From NCBI GenBank assembly GCA_024699425.1, contig JAILPP010000031.1, positions 1 through 34,804 on the forward strand: DNA of 34,804 nucleotides. The letters are read 5' to 3'. A model generated the notes under the pieces. The model searched no databases and was not told where the DNA came from. It worked only from the letters and a program-made list of their open reading frames with translations. The translations under genes were made by a program, and so were the position numbers. This DNA is from Oscillospiraceae bacterium (GTDB lineage Bacteria; Bacillota; Clostridia; Oscillospirales; Ruminococcaceae). Each line of letters begins with the position of its first letter. Position 1 is the stretch's first letter. Below, in pieces: positions 1 through 7,408 of this stretch.

Positions 1-2
1 AA

Positions 3-377
3 GAACCGTATACAAATTTTAGTTTGATACGACCTTGTGCGCGACCTTTTCAGTCACGAACGTGTCGTACAAAGATGGGCTATATCCGCGATGCAGAAAA
101 TCCTGACAAGACACGCGGCACTGTCAACGAACCGTGCTACAAATTCAAGGGCAACTCTCTGATCCGCTGCCAGTCCTCGCGGAAATGGTGCCGTTACCAG
201 TTGGACTTCCGCCGCAGTGAGGGCGCAACGGAAGTGAAGTGGGGCATTACCTGCGCAACACACAAATCCTCTTCGCACAATTTCGGTGAGGATGCCTGCG
301 ACGAAAAGGCAACCGTTGAAATGGCAAAGCGTGTCGGCATTGAACCGTATATCAAGAATCTCGGCGGTCTGGATTGA
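3..377 (+). CDS. 3' end of an unrecognised Cys-rich protein (partial)
   Basis: The frame is open from the left edge of the window to a TGA at 375-377, so this is probably the C-terminal part of a longer gene. A TTG at 24 could start it but has no ribosome binding site, so I treat the gene as cut by the window. The visible part is basic and has seven scattered cysteines, including a C-x7-C pair in the middle and a C-A-T-H stretch, which could bind a metal. I do not recognise the family and assign no function. A good terminator follows within 30 bases of the stop. Confidence 0.6.
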   Translation, partial: EPYTNFSLIRPCARPFQSRTCRTKMGYIRDAENPDKTRGTVNEPCYKFKGNSLIRCQSSRKWCRYQLDFRRSEGATEVKWGITCATHKSSSHNFGEDACDEKATVEMAKRVGIEPYIKNLGGLD

Positions 378-404
378 GTATTTCCATCCGTACCGATACA
401 GAAG

Positions 405-442
405 AAGCTCTGTCTCCGTGAGGGGGGACAGAGCTTGTTTTT
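405..442 (+). terminator. Rho-independent terminator of the first gene
   Basis: A perfect 10-bp stem (AAGCTCTGTC 405-414 with GACAGAGCTT 427-436) closes a 12-base loop and is followed by GTTTTT. It sits 28 bases after the stop of the partial gene. Confidence 0.85.
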
Positions 443-465
443 GAAACAGAAGTCCGATGTATAAC

Positions 466-498
466 AAAAAACCCCGGAACTGCAATGCAACTCCGGAG
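466..498 (-). terminator. Rho-independent terminator of the tRNA-Lys gene
   Basis: Read on the minus strand, CTCCGGA pairs with TCCGGGG (one T-G wobble) and is followed by six T. It lies just after the 3' end of the tRNA gene. Confidence 0.75.
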
Positions 499-504
499 TC
501 GTGA

Positions 505-577
505 TGAGACATATGGGATTTGAACCCATGACCCTACGCTTAAAAGGCGTATGCTCTACCGACTGAGCTAATGTCTC
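505..577 (-). tRNA. tRNA-Lys (anticodon TTT)
   Basis: Read on the minus strand, the 7-bp acceptor stem is GAGACAT/ATGTCTC. A TA pair at positions 8-9 and a D arm with GCTC follow. The anticodon stem is TACGC/GCGTA with loop CTTTTAA, which gives anticodon TTT (plus-strand bases 542-544). The T arm is ATGGG-TTCAAAT-CCCAT. The discriminator base is A (505) and no CCA is encoded. It has its own promoter and terminator, so it is a stand-alone tRNA gene. Confidence 0.97.
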
Positions 578-589
578 ATGACAAATAAG

Positions 590-618
590 ATTATACCATA
601 AAATCTTTTGCTTGTCAA
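590..618 (-). promoter_or_regulatory. Promoter of tRNA-Lys
   Basis: On the minus strand, TTGACA (613-618) and TATAAT (590-595) are separated by exactly 17 bases, with TG before the -10 base pair (TGGTATAAT). The -10 ends about 12 bases before the tRNA 5' end. Confidence 0.9.
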
Positions 619-708
619 GTGCTTTTTGAAAATTTTCATGAAAATCTGAAAAATACCCCGCATTTCAGATAATTTCAGAAAAAATTCACATTTCAGGCAG
701 AAAACGGA

Positions 709-737
709 TTGATTTTTTCCGGAAGATGTGTTATAAT
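709..737 (+). promoter_or_regulatory. Promoter of the VTT protein / lipid kinase / lipoprotein operon
   Basis: TTGATT (709-714) and TATAAT (732-737) are separated by 17 bases, with an extended TGTTATAAT -10. The GTG start at 761 follows with AAAGGAGG at 747-754. The AT-rich 90 bases upstream hold three ATTTCAG repeats, described in the findings. Confidence 0.88.
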
Positions 738-760
738 AAACAAGGCAAAGGAGGCGCATT

Positions 761-1435
761 GTGAAGGAACAGACGAAAAAGTGGATTCGTATTGCGGTTC
801 TTGCAGTTGTTGCTGTCGTTGTGACGATCCTCTGCTTTCCCTTCATGCATCTGCTTGTGAGCGAGGAGGGGAGGAGCGAGCTTTGCGAAAAAGTGCGGAG
901 CTGCGGCGCTTTTGCACCGTTGGTATTTGTCCTGCTGATGGCACTTCAGATCGTGGTTGCCTTTATTCCCGGCGGACCGCTGGAGCTGGTCGGGGGAATG
1001 CTGTTCGGGAGCTGGGTCGGACTGCTTGTCACGGAACTTGGCGCACTGCTCGGTACGCTTTGTGTCCTGTTTCTGGTCAGACGCTTCGGGAAACCTCTGG
1101 TCGATTTCTTCGTGCCGGAGGAAAAAGCAAAGAAATTCCGGATTTTACAGGATGAGAATAAACTGGAATTCTGGGTGTTTGTCCTTTTTCTGATCCCCGG
1201 AATCCCCAAAGATCTCCTGACCTATCTTGTCCCCCTGACACGGATGCGGGGACGGAATTTTCTCATTCTTTCCGCAATTGCACGTTTTCCGTCTCTTGCG
1301 GCTTCTGTATTGGTAGGGGCTTCCATTTCAGAGGGGCGGTACCGTGCGGCAGTCTGCATCTGTGCGGCGGCGGCGGTACTGACATTCATCGGTCTCTGTA
1401 TCAGAAACCATATTACGAAGGAGCGATCCGAATGA
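761..1435 (+). CDS. VTT-domain (TVP38/TMEM64, SNARE-associated) membrane protein
   Basis: This is a 224-residue integral membrane protein of the DedA-like VTT superfamily. Family members are linked to lipid flipping or membrane homeostasis; the substrate here is not known. A first hydrophobic helix spans about residues 10-31. The family signature follows: F-I-P-G-G-P-L-E with a G-G-x-x-F-G loop at 68-83, then a second re-entrant motif I-P-G-I-P-K-D at 145-151. More hydrophobic segments lie at about 85-106, 165-187 and 196-213. The GTG start is fixed by a strong AAAGGAGG eight bases upstream and a clear promoter. Its stop overlaps the start of the lipid kinase gene by four bases (ATGA), so the two are translationally coupled. 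Both products probably act on membrane lipids (inference). Confidence 0.9.
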   Translation: MKEQTKKWIRIAVLAVVAVVVTILCFPFMHLLVSEEGRSELCEKVRSCGAFAPLVFVLLMALQIVVAFIPGGPLELVGGMLFGSWVGLLVTELGALLGTLCVLFLVRRFGKPLVDFFVPEEKAKKFRILQDENKLEFWVFVLFLIPGIPKDLLTYLVPLTRMRGRNFLILSAIARFPSLAASVLVGASISEGRYRAAVCICAAAAVLTFIGLCIRNHITKERSE

Positions 1436-2361
1436 AGAAACTCTATTTTATCGCAAATCTTCAGGCGGGAAAAGCAGAACTCGGAATGCATCTTGCCGAG
1501 ATACTCAATCGGATCACCCGTGCCGGATATGAAGTCACAGTTCATCCGACGCAGGCACCGCTTGATGCGACTTATATGGCTGCCAAGGCCGTCGAGTCGG
1601 GTGAATATGATGCCATCTGGTGTTCCGGCGGTGACGGGACACTCAGCGAAGTCATCACGGGAATGATGCGTTCGGAACATTCTGTTCCGCTGGGATATAT
1701 CCCGTCGGGTTCTGTTTGCGATTTTGCGAAGAGCATGGGGATTCCGAGAGATATGCTCAGGGCAACGGAAATGATCCTTGACGGCGTTCCCCGCAGGATT
1801 GATTCCGGAACGGTCAATGACCGTGTGTTCAATTATATTGCGGCATTCGGTGCGTTTACAGATGTGACGTATGAAACGCCGCAGGATGCCAAGAATGTAT
1901 TCGGTCCTCTTGCCTATATCGTCAATGCAGCCATCAAGCTGCCGGATCTGCGGACATTCAGGATGCGTGTCAACTGCGACGGACAGGAGTTCGAGGATGA
2001 TTACATCTACGGCATGATTACCAATTCCGCTTCCGTGGGCGGTGTGCTGGATATTTCGGACTTTGAATTTGATGACGGTATGTTTGAGATCACGCTCATC
2101 AAACGCCCCGAAAATCCGATTGATCTGCACAGAACACTGCTCTTTCTGCGCGACATTCACGAGGTCGGCGCAAAGGAAGATCTGGTGTGCCTGCGTGCAT
2201 CGGATATCAAGATCCAGCTTCGGGAGAAAGCAGTTGTCCCGTGGACGGTGGACGGCGAATATATGCCCAATGCCGCACACGTCCATATTGTCAATCATAA
2301 ACAGGCACTGACAATGATTGTGCCGAAATCCACAGATCTTTCATGTTTTAGTATAAGATAG
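1432..2361 (+). CDS. Diacylglycerol kinase-family (DAGK_cat) lipid kinase
   Basis: At 309 residues it has the normal length for soluble bacterial lipid kinases of the DgkB/YegS type, which phosphorylate diacylglycerol or a related lipid with ATP. The nucleotide-binding GGDGT motif is at 66-70, followed by a helix beginning LSEVITG. The next conserved loop, usually G-T-x-N-D-F-A, here reads GSVCDFAK at 93-100; this replaces the usual Asn with Cys. The C-terminal half forms the beta-rich lid typical of the family and ends with an E-x-x-P-W-T-V-D-G-E stretch, which matches the usual DGE region. It overlaps the VTT gene by four bases and is followed eight bases later by a lipoprotein gene. The lipid kinase family is clear; the exact substrate is open. 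Confidence 0.9.
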   Translation: MKKLYFIANLQAGKAELGMHLAEILNRITRAGYEVTVHPTQAPLDATYMAAKAVESGEYDAIWCSGGDGTLSEVITGMMRSEHSVPLGYIPSGSVCDFAKSMGIPRDMLRATEMILDGVPRRIDSGTVNDRVFNYIAAFGAFTDVTYETPQDAKNVFGPLAYIVNAAIKLPDLRTFRMRVNCDGQEFEDDYIYGMITNSASVGGVLDISDFEFDDGMFEITLIKRPENPIDLHRTLLFLRDIHEVGAKEDLVCLRASDIKIQLREKAVVPWTVDGEYMPNAAHVHIVNHKQALTMIVPKSTDLSCFSIR

Positions 2362-2369
2362 GAGTTAGT

Positions 2370-3257
2370 ATGAAACGTTTGATGATCCTGACTGCTGCCG
2401 TCTGCATGATCGCAGCAATGACCGGCTGTGCCGGCAAATCCAACACATCCGGAACGATCGAGACACTGCCGGCGGATACTGCGGTTGCCCCTGCTTCAGA
2501 TGCTGAGGGCGAAACCACAGCAGAAAGAGAGACAGCGGCCTCCACGGCTGCTGCAACAAAGAAGAAAACCAGTGCAACGATTCCGGCTGAGTTTTCCGCC
2601 AACGAAGATCTTGACGATGATCTGGTCGGTACATGGAAATATTCGTATGCAGAGGGCATGGATGCCTACTATGTCATAGATGAGGATCATTCGCTTATCA
2701 GTCTGATCGACATTACGCAGGTGATGCACGTTGAGGATGGCAAGCTCGTGATCGGCACGGGAGACGATGCTGAAGAGTTGCAGTTCCTGCGCAAAAAAGA
2801 GCATTATATCGCTTCTTCCCAGAATACGGTATTTCTGGATATTGTCCCCCGTGAGGATGCGGATACCGATAAGATGACAGGCGATTATGATCTGTACTAC
2901 TCTGTGTTCTTCCCGCAGGATACAGCAGAGAAAGACAGCGATGACAGCGCTTCGATCCAGTCGCATCTGATCGTCCGCTTTGTGGAAGATCAGGCATCAC
3001 TTGTAGAAATGGGACTTTGCTACTCTTCCGATGAACAGCTTGTGTTCATGACGGACAAGAAGAAGCTGCTTGTGGATTATAAGTTCAAAAAGGACGACAA
3101 GGACATTCTCATTCTCGATGATGAAGAGGACGGCGAGATCACGCTGAAACGTGTGCTGAGTCTGGAAGAACAGGCTGCCAAGGCGGTCAAGGAGAAGAAC
3201 AAGGAAACCGAGAAGGATACGGAAAAAGAAACAGAGACTGCCAAAAAGAAAGATTAA
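2370..3257 (+). CDS. Predicted lipoprotein with lipocalin-like domain
   Basis: This is a 295-residue exported lipoprotein. Residues 1-20 form a lipoprotein signal ending in the lipobox A-M-T-G-C, with the modified Cys at 20. A Thr/Ala/Glu-rich spacer runs to about residue 75. A folded domain then starts with the L-V-G-T-W-K-Y phrase often seen in small lipocalin-like bacterial domains (about 86-92) and runs in short beta strands to about 265. The tail is highly charged with repeated Lys/Glu/Thr. I do not recognise a specific family. It is the last gene of the operon with the VTT protein and lipid kinase, so it may act on the outer face of the membrane in the same process (inference). A terminator follows immediately. 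Confidence 0.8.
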   Translation: MKRLMILTAAVCMIAAMTGCAGKSNTSGTIETLPADTAVAPASDAEGETTAERETAASTAAATKKKTSATIPAEFSANEDLDDDLVGTWKYSYAEGMDAYYVIDEDHSLISLIDITQVMHVEDGKLVIGTGDDAEELQFLRKKEHYIASSQNTVFLDIVPREDADTDKMTGDYDLYYSVFFPQDTAEKDSDDSASIQSHLIVRFVEDQASLVEMGLCYSSDEQLVFMTDKKKLLVDYKFKKDDKDILILDDEEDGEITLKRVLSLEEQAAKAVKEKNKETEKDTEKETETAKKKD

Positions 3258-3260
3258 AAC

Positions 3261-3297
3261 AATCCCCTGTCGGTGATTCGGCAGGGGATTTGTTATC
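3261..3297. terminator. Shared bidirectional terminator
   Basis: A 9-bp perfect stem (AATCCCCTG 3261-3269 with CAGGGGATT 3282-3290) lies between two convergent genes. T-rich tracts lie on both sides (TGTTATCGTTTT on plus, GTTTTAATCTTTCTTTTT on minus). Confidence 0.85.
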
Positions 3298-4057
3298 GTT
3301 TTCGTTCCGTCATAATTCGGGTGAGCGCCAGAACGGAGATATTGTCACGGCTGCCGTTTTCCTGCGCCAGTTCCCGCAGAATCTGCAAGCGGCGCACAAG
3401 AGGCTTGGGACGGGAGAGAACTTCTTCAATTTCCAGACTGCTGACGGTATCGGAAAGCCCATCGGAGCAGAGCAGAAGAATATCACCGTATTCGACTTTC
3501 TCATGATGCATCTGAATGTCAAAGATGGGCGTAGAATCGAGATTTCCGAGTACGGGGAAGATTATGTGCCGCTGCTTGTGTGTCCCCATTTCCCAGTGGC
3601 GGATCGAGCCTTCTTCATAGAGCATCTGCACCAGCGACTGGTCACGGGAAAGCTGTGACAGACTGCCGTTCCGATAGCGGTAGAGCCGGGAATCCCCGAC
3701 ATTGACCGTGTGCAGTTCCTCATTCTCATCAATGCCGACAGCACAGAGCGTCGTCTGCATATTGCGGGTCTGGTCATCTTTAGCGCCGAGCTGTGCAAGA
3801 CGTTCATGAATGCCGGTCAGTTCTCTGTCCAGATCGGTGTGGCTGTTGAAATTGATCTCCCGCAGCATCTTCATGCACGTTTCGGAAGCGATCTCGCCGC
3901 CCTTCTCACCGGAAACACCGTCCGCCACGGCTACAATAAACGGCGCAGTCAGGCGGGATTCTGTCATTCCCTCTGTCAGAACAAGTCTGTGAATGAGCAG
4001 GGCATCTTCGTTATGTTCACGGATTCCCTGCGATGTAACGGCACAGCAATAAAACAT
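3293..4057 (-). CDS. PP2C-type serine/threonine phosphatase (Stp/PrpC-like)
   Basis: This is a 254-residue soluble PPM/PP2C phosphatase that removes phosphate from Ser/Thr, usually opposing a PASTA kinase in Bacillota. All metal-binding motifs are visible: R-E-H-N-E-D at 13-18, V-A-D-G-V-S-G at 44-50, GDSRLY at 121-126, SDGLSD at 198-203 and R-D-N-I-S-V at 237-242. I use the ATG at 4057 because GGGAGA lies eight bases upstream; an in-frame TTG 15 bases earlier overlaps that site. The gene lies 28 bases after pheA and probably shares its promoter. No matching Ser/Thr kinase gene is visible in this window, which is unusual because stp and prkC are often neighbours. Confidence 0.93.
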   Translation of the reverse strand: MFYCCAVTSQGIREHNEDALLIHRLVLTEGMTESRLTAPFIVAVADGVSGEKGGEIASETCMKMLREINFNSHTDLDRELTGIHERLAQLGAKDDQTRNMQTTLCAVGIDENEELHTVNVGDSRLYRYRNGSLSQLSRDQSLVQMLYEEGSIRHWEMGTHKQRHIIFPVLGNLDSTPIFDIQMHHEKVEYGDILLLCSDGLSDTVSSLEIEEVLSRPKPLVRRLQILRELAQENGSRDNISVLALTRIMTERKR

Positions 4058-4085
4058 GACAAATTCTCCCAATCAAGCGGAAACT

Positions 4086-5213
4086 TCACACAGCGGCGGA
4101 AGTTTCACCATAGTTTCCCAGAAATTTGAAATATTCAAGGTTCTCCGACAGATCGGAGAGCAGCGCACGGACAGACGGGTCACAGATATTCCCGTTGAAA
4201 TCGAGATAGAACAGCACTTCAAAGCTCCCGTTGCGGATGGGGCGGGATTCGAGCTTGAGCAGATTCAGACCGCAGATGACAAATTTACTCAGCAGGCGGT
4301 ACAGCGAACCTTCCTCATGCGGCAGACGCAGCATGACGGAAATACGGTCGGCATCCTCTGAAAGCTGCAATTCTTTGGAAATGCAGATAAAGCGGGTAAA
4401 ATTCGGCACATGATCGGAAATACCATGCGCAAGGATTTCCAGACCGTGCAGGGCGGCGCAGTTTTCCGAGCAGACAGCGGCAATCGGTTCATCGGACTGT
4501 GCAACCATACGGGCGGCAGTCGCAGTATTGGAGTACTCACAGGGCGTAATGCCGCTGCGTGTAAGGAAATGTCCGCACTGTGCGAGTGCCTGCGGATGAG
4601 AGTAGGCTTTCTTCACATCTGCGAGCTTTGTGCCGGGACGGACGGCGAGGCAGTTTGTGATCTCCACGACGGTGGTACGGCAAATGTAGAAATGATGTTC
4701 TGCCATCAGGTCATATGCCTGCACGACGGAACCGAATGTCGAATTGACCACGGGAAGAATACCATACTGCACCTGTCCGGACTGCACCGCATCGAATACG
4801 TCAGCGAACGTAAGCAGAAATTGCGGCTGACAATCCGCCCCGAAGATCTGTTTTGCCGCAGTTTCGGCATTTGCACCCGCAGTTCCCTGACAGGCGACAA
4901 CGGAATCCGCCGAAATGCCGAGGGGCTTGAATTCATAGGGCGTGTGTTCCTGATGGATCTCACGGTATTGCAGATGTTTGCTGATGTCCATGATCGTCTG
5001 GAAGAGCAGGGCAGAGGGGGATTCCAGTCCCGTCGGTGCATCCTGCCGGATACGGTCGAGTATCTCCTTTTCACGGTCGGTCTGGAAAATCTGCATCCCT
5101 TGTGCCTGCTTATAGCGGGCAACTTCACGGCAGACTTCCATGCGTTCCGAAAATGCATCCTGAATGGTGCGGTCGAGGCGGTTGATACTGCCCCGCAGTT
5201 CGTCAAGATTCAT
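4086..5213 (-). CDS. pheA: P-protein: chorismate mutase / prephenate dehydratase
   Basis: This 375-residue bifunctional enzyme converts chorismate to prephenate and then to phenylpyruvate, the committed steps of phenylalanine synthesis. Residues 1-85 are an AroQ-type chorismate mutase with the usual helical E-R-x-x-x-x-x-x-V-A-x-x-K and D-R-E-K patterns. The prephenate dehydratase domain covers about 103-280. It has S-H-P-Q-A-L at 205-210 and the catalytic N-F-T-R-F at 271-275. Its N-terminal loop reads CQGTAGA instead of the textbook GPxGTF. An ACT regulatory domain at about 290-367 holds ESRP at 322-325, the phenylalanine-binding motif, so feedback inhibition is likely. The ATG start is preceded by AGGAGG. 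A promoter lies 35 bases upstream, which leaves no room for a T-box or attenuator. Confidence 0.95.
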   Translation of the reverse strand: MNLDELRGSINRLDRTIQDAFSERMEVCREVARYKQAQGMQIFQTDREKEILDRIRQDAPTGLESPSALLFQTIMDISKHLQYREIHQEHTPYEFKPLGISADSVVACQGTAGANAETAAKQIFGADCQPQFLLTFADVFDAVQSGQVQYGILPVVNSTFGSVVQAYDLMAEHHFYICRTTVVEITNCLAVRPGTKLADVKKAYSHPQALAQCGHFLTRSGITPCEYSNTATAARMVAQSDEPIAAVCSENCAALHGLEILAHGISDHVPNFTRFICISKELQLSEDADRISVMLRLPHEEGSLYRLLSKFVICGLNLLKLESRPIRNGSFEVLFYLDFNGNICDPSVRALLSDLSENLEYFKFLGNYGETSAAV

Positions 5214-5247
5214 TTCAATTCCTCCTGATGAAGATTTGTTCTATTCT

Positions 5248-5276
5248 ATTATACCGTATCAGCGCAAAAAAATCAA
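5248..5276 (-). promoter_or_regulatory. Promoter of pheA and the PP2C gene
   Basis: On the minus strand, TTGATT (5271-5276) and TATAAT (5248-5253) are separated by 17 bases. The AGGAGG of pheA lies about 25 bases downstream. Confidence 0.87.
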
Positions 5277-5369
5277 GTCTTTTATGAAACAACCGAGCCG
5301 ACGATCACGGAATCCGATGCAGGAAACAGTTTAAAATAAAAAAATTCTCCGTGTTTGCCAAATTAGGTA

Positions 5370-5398
5370 TTGAAAAGCGCTGCAATTTGTGTTATAAT
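5370..5398 (+). promoter_or_regulatory. Promoter of the ruvC-led operon
   Basis: TTGAAA (5370-5375) and TATAAT (5393-5398) are separated by 17 bases, with an extended TGTTATAAT -10. The ruvC start codon is 45 bases downstream. The stretch between this and the divergent pheA promoter (5277-5369) holds nothing else I can recognise. Confidence 0.87.
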
Positions 5399-5442
5399 AA
5401 AGTGTATGCGATTTTTGAGACAGAGGAAGGCAGAGGGACGCT

Positions 5443-5943
5443 TTGAGAATACTGGGAATCGACCCCGGCTATGCCATTGTGGGCTTCGGGGTGATCGACT
5501 ATGCAGGGTCAAATTTCCGTGCCGTGGAATACGGCTCGATCTTCACCGAAGCACACACGCCGTTCACGGACAGGCTCATGCTTATCGACACGGATATGCA
5601 GGAGATCATACGCCGCTACAAACCCGACTGCATGGCGATCGAGAAGCTCTATTTCACCACGAACCGCACGACCGGCATTGATGTGGCACAGGCAAGGGGC
5701 ATTCTTGTACTGGATGCGGCAAAGGCGGGACTGCCTGTCTTTGAGTATACCCCCTTGCAGGTCAAGCAGGCGGTCGTCGGCTACGGCAAAGCGGAGAAGC
5801 ATCAGGTCATGGACATGACACGGCGTATTCTGAAACTGGCGCAGATCCCTCGCCCTGACGATGCGGCAGATGCCCTTGCCATTGCGATTTGTCACGCACA
5901 TTCAAGCAGGGGACTGATGGGCTTGCAGAAGCAGTTCAAATGA
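5443..5943 (+). CDS. ruvC: Holliday junction resolvase RuvC
   Basis: This 166-residue endonuclease cuts Holliday junctions symmetrically, acting after RuvAB branch migration in recombinational repair. The length is normal. The four catalytic acids of the RNase H fold are present: D7 in G-I-D-P-G, E67 in A-I-E-K-L-Y, and D140 and D143 in D-D-A-A-D-A-L. The start is TTG, fixed by the conserved MRILGIDPG beginning and a purine-rich AGAGGGA upstream. ruvA follows 52 bases later and ruvB after one extra gene, so the whole RuvABC set lies in one transcription unit. Confidence 0.97.
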   Translation: MRILGIDPGYAIVGFGVIDYAGSNFRAVEYGSIFTEAHTPFTDRLMLIDTDMQEIIRRYKPDCMAIEKLYFTTNRTTGIDVAQARGILVLDAAKAGLPVFEYTPLQVKQAVVGYGKAEKHQVMDMTRRILKLAQIPRPDDAADALAIAICHAHSSRGLMGLQKQFK

Positions 5944-5995
5944 CGGTCTTGCCCCCCGATACCAGCCCGAAATCTTACATAAAGGACTAAAAATT

Positions 5996-6595
5996 ATGAT
6001 CTATTCCGTTTCCGGCAAGCTGATTCATACCGAACCGAATCTTGCCGTGATTGAATGCGGTGGCGTTGGTTATGCCTGCCGTACCACACAGACAACGCTC
6101 TCCAAACTGGGAAAACTTGGAGAACAGGCGTTTTTATATACGCATCTGACCGTCCGTGAAGATGCCGTGGAGCTGTTCGGCTTTGCGGATAAGGACGAAC
6201 TTGCGTGCTTTGCGCTGCTCATTACCGTGTCCGGCATCGGACCGAAGGCGGCGCTTTCCATTCTCTCCGACCTGACCCCCGACCGCTTTGCACTGCTTGT
6301 CGCATCGGGTGACAGCTCCGCACTGACCAAAGTCAAGGGCATCGGCAAGAAATCCGCCGAACGTATTGTGGTCGATCTCAAGGACAAGCTCGCCAAATCC
6401 AACCCCGTCATCAAGGATATGCCCGTCAGCGGCGGTACAGGCGGCGGCGGAGAACTGGGCGAAGCAATGGCTGCACTGCTCGTTCTCGGCTATCGTCAGG
6501 AGGAAGTCATGCCCGTGCTGGTCAGACTTCCGGAAGATGCGGGCGCAGAGGAACTGATCCGCCTGACACTGCGGGAGATGGGAAAGAAAAAATAA
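5996..6595 (+). CDS. ruvA: Holliday junction branch migration protein RuvA
   Basis: At 199 residues it is full length. RuvA forms tetramers that hold the four-way junction and load the RuvB motor. An N-terminal OB-like barrel (about 1-65) starts M-I-Y-S-V-S-G. Two helix-hairpin-helix motifs follow: V-S-G-I-G-P-K at 78-84 and V-K-G-I-G-K-K at 113-119. After a Gly-rich linker (about 145-153), domain III (155-199), which contacts RuvB, closes the protein. The gene lies between ruvC and an SseB-like gene; all share one direction and short gaps. Confidence 0.97.
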   Translation: MIYSVSGKLIHTEPNLAVIECGGVGYACRTTQTTLSKLGKLGEQAFLYTHLTVREDAVELFGFADKDELACFALLITVSGIGPKAALSILSDLTPDRFALLVASGDSSALTKVKGIGKKSAERIVVDLKDKLAKSNPVIKDMPVSGGTGGGGELGEAMAALLVLGYRQEEVMPVLVRLPEDAGAEELIRLTLREMGKKK

Positions 6596-6644
6596 ACCTG
6601 TACATAATTATGTCTGCGGACATTATATATAGGAGGGAACCGAC

Positions 6645-7373
6645 ATGATGAACCTTGATGAACTGCTGAAGGCGGCGATCAGTGACCCGTCCAAGCGAAG
6701 CATTTTCCTGCAAACGCTCATCCGCAGCGATGTGTATGTTATTTGCAAGAATCCCGTCAAGACCGGTGAACGAGGCGAGGGTGTACAGATGGATCTGGTG
6801 ACCATTCAGAACCCCGAAGGCGACCTGTTCATTCCGTTTTTTACGAGTCATCGGGCTTTGCAGCAGTTTGCCAAGCGCTATGTGGAATGTTATAAACTCA
6901 ACTGTCTGCGCCTGTTTGATCTCATTCAGAATGTATCCGCCGTGTTGAACCCCAATTCCTACGGCAAGGAATTTGCATCCACGGAGATCAAGAGCATTCT
7001 GATGATTGCAAGAAATCTCCATATCAAGGCGATTTCCTACAACGAAGCGGAAACGATCAGCTATCGGCTGCCGCAGAGAAGTCTGTCACACATCACCCGT
7101 GCGGCATCCAAATTCTTCCAGGAACAGCCGAATGTGGACAGAGCGTTCATTCTCGAAATGACACGGGGCGGTGAAAAACCGCAGGTGCTTATCATCGTGG
7201 ATATGCTGGGCAACACAAGAAAACTGTTTGTGCCCCTTGCACGCACGCTTTCCAAGGTCTGCAAGTCGCAGGATCACCTGTGTTTCCTGTCCTACGAGCA
7301 GGACATTGCCAAGAAAGCCGCCGACGGTGTCAGCCCGTTCTATGTGCGCAAGAAGCGATTCTTTGAAAAATAA
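6645..7373 (+). CDS. SseB-like protein
   Basis: This 242-residue soluble protein resembles the SseB family (named for enhanced serine sensitivity in E. coli), whose biochemical role is poorly known. The N-terminal half (about 1-120) has the family pattern of a short helix (L-D-E-L-L-K-A-A), a strand pair, then a phrase on file-like data such as [10 protein letters not shown]. The C-terminal half (about 140-240) has the R-A-F-I-L-E-M-T-R strand pattern of the SseB C-terminal domain. Two ATGs (6645, 6648) follow AGGAGGG, and either could start translation. There is no signal peptide or membrane segment. It sits between ruvA and ruvB. Family assignment is from pattern only. Confidence 0.75.
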   Translation: MMNLDELLKAAISDPSKRSIFLQTLIRSDVYVICKNPVKTGERGEGVQMDLVTIQNPEGDLFIPFFTSHRALQQFAKRYVECYKLNCLRLFDLIQNVSAVLNPNSYGKEFASTEIKSILMIARNLHIKAISYNEAETISYRLPQRSLSHITRAASKFFQEQPNVDRAFILEMTRGGEKPQVLIIVDMLGNTRKLFVPLARTLSKVCKSQDHLCFLSYEQDIAKKAADGVSPFYVRKKRFFEK

Positions 7374-7408
7374 CCCGCTGCGTTTCGAGAGATACCGGAG
7401 GTGAGTAC

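Noticed and set aside
5214-5280. T-box or attenuator in front of pheA
   Set aside because: The promoter -10 is only about 35 bases from the start codon, which leaves no space for a leader structure.
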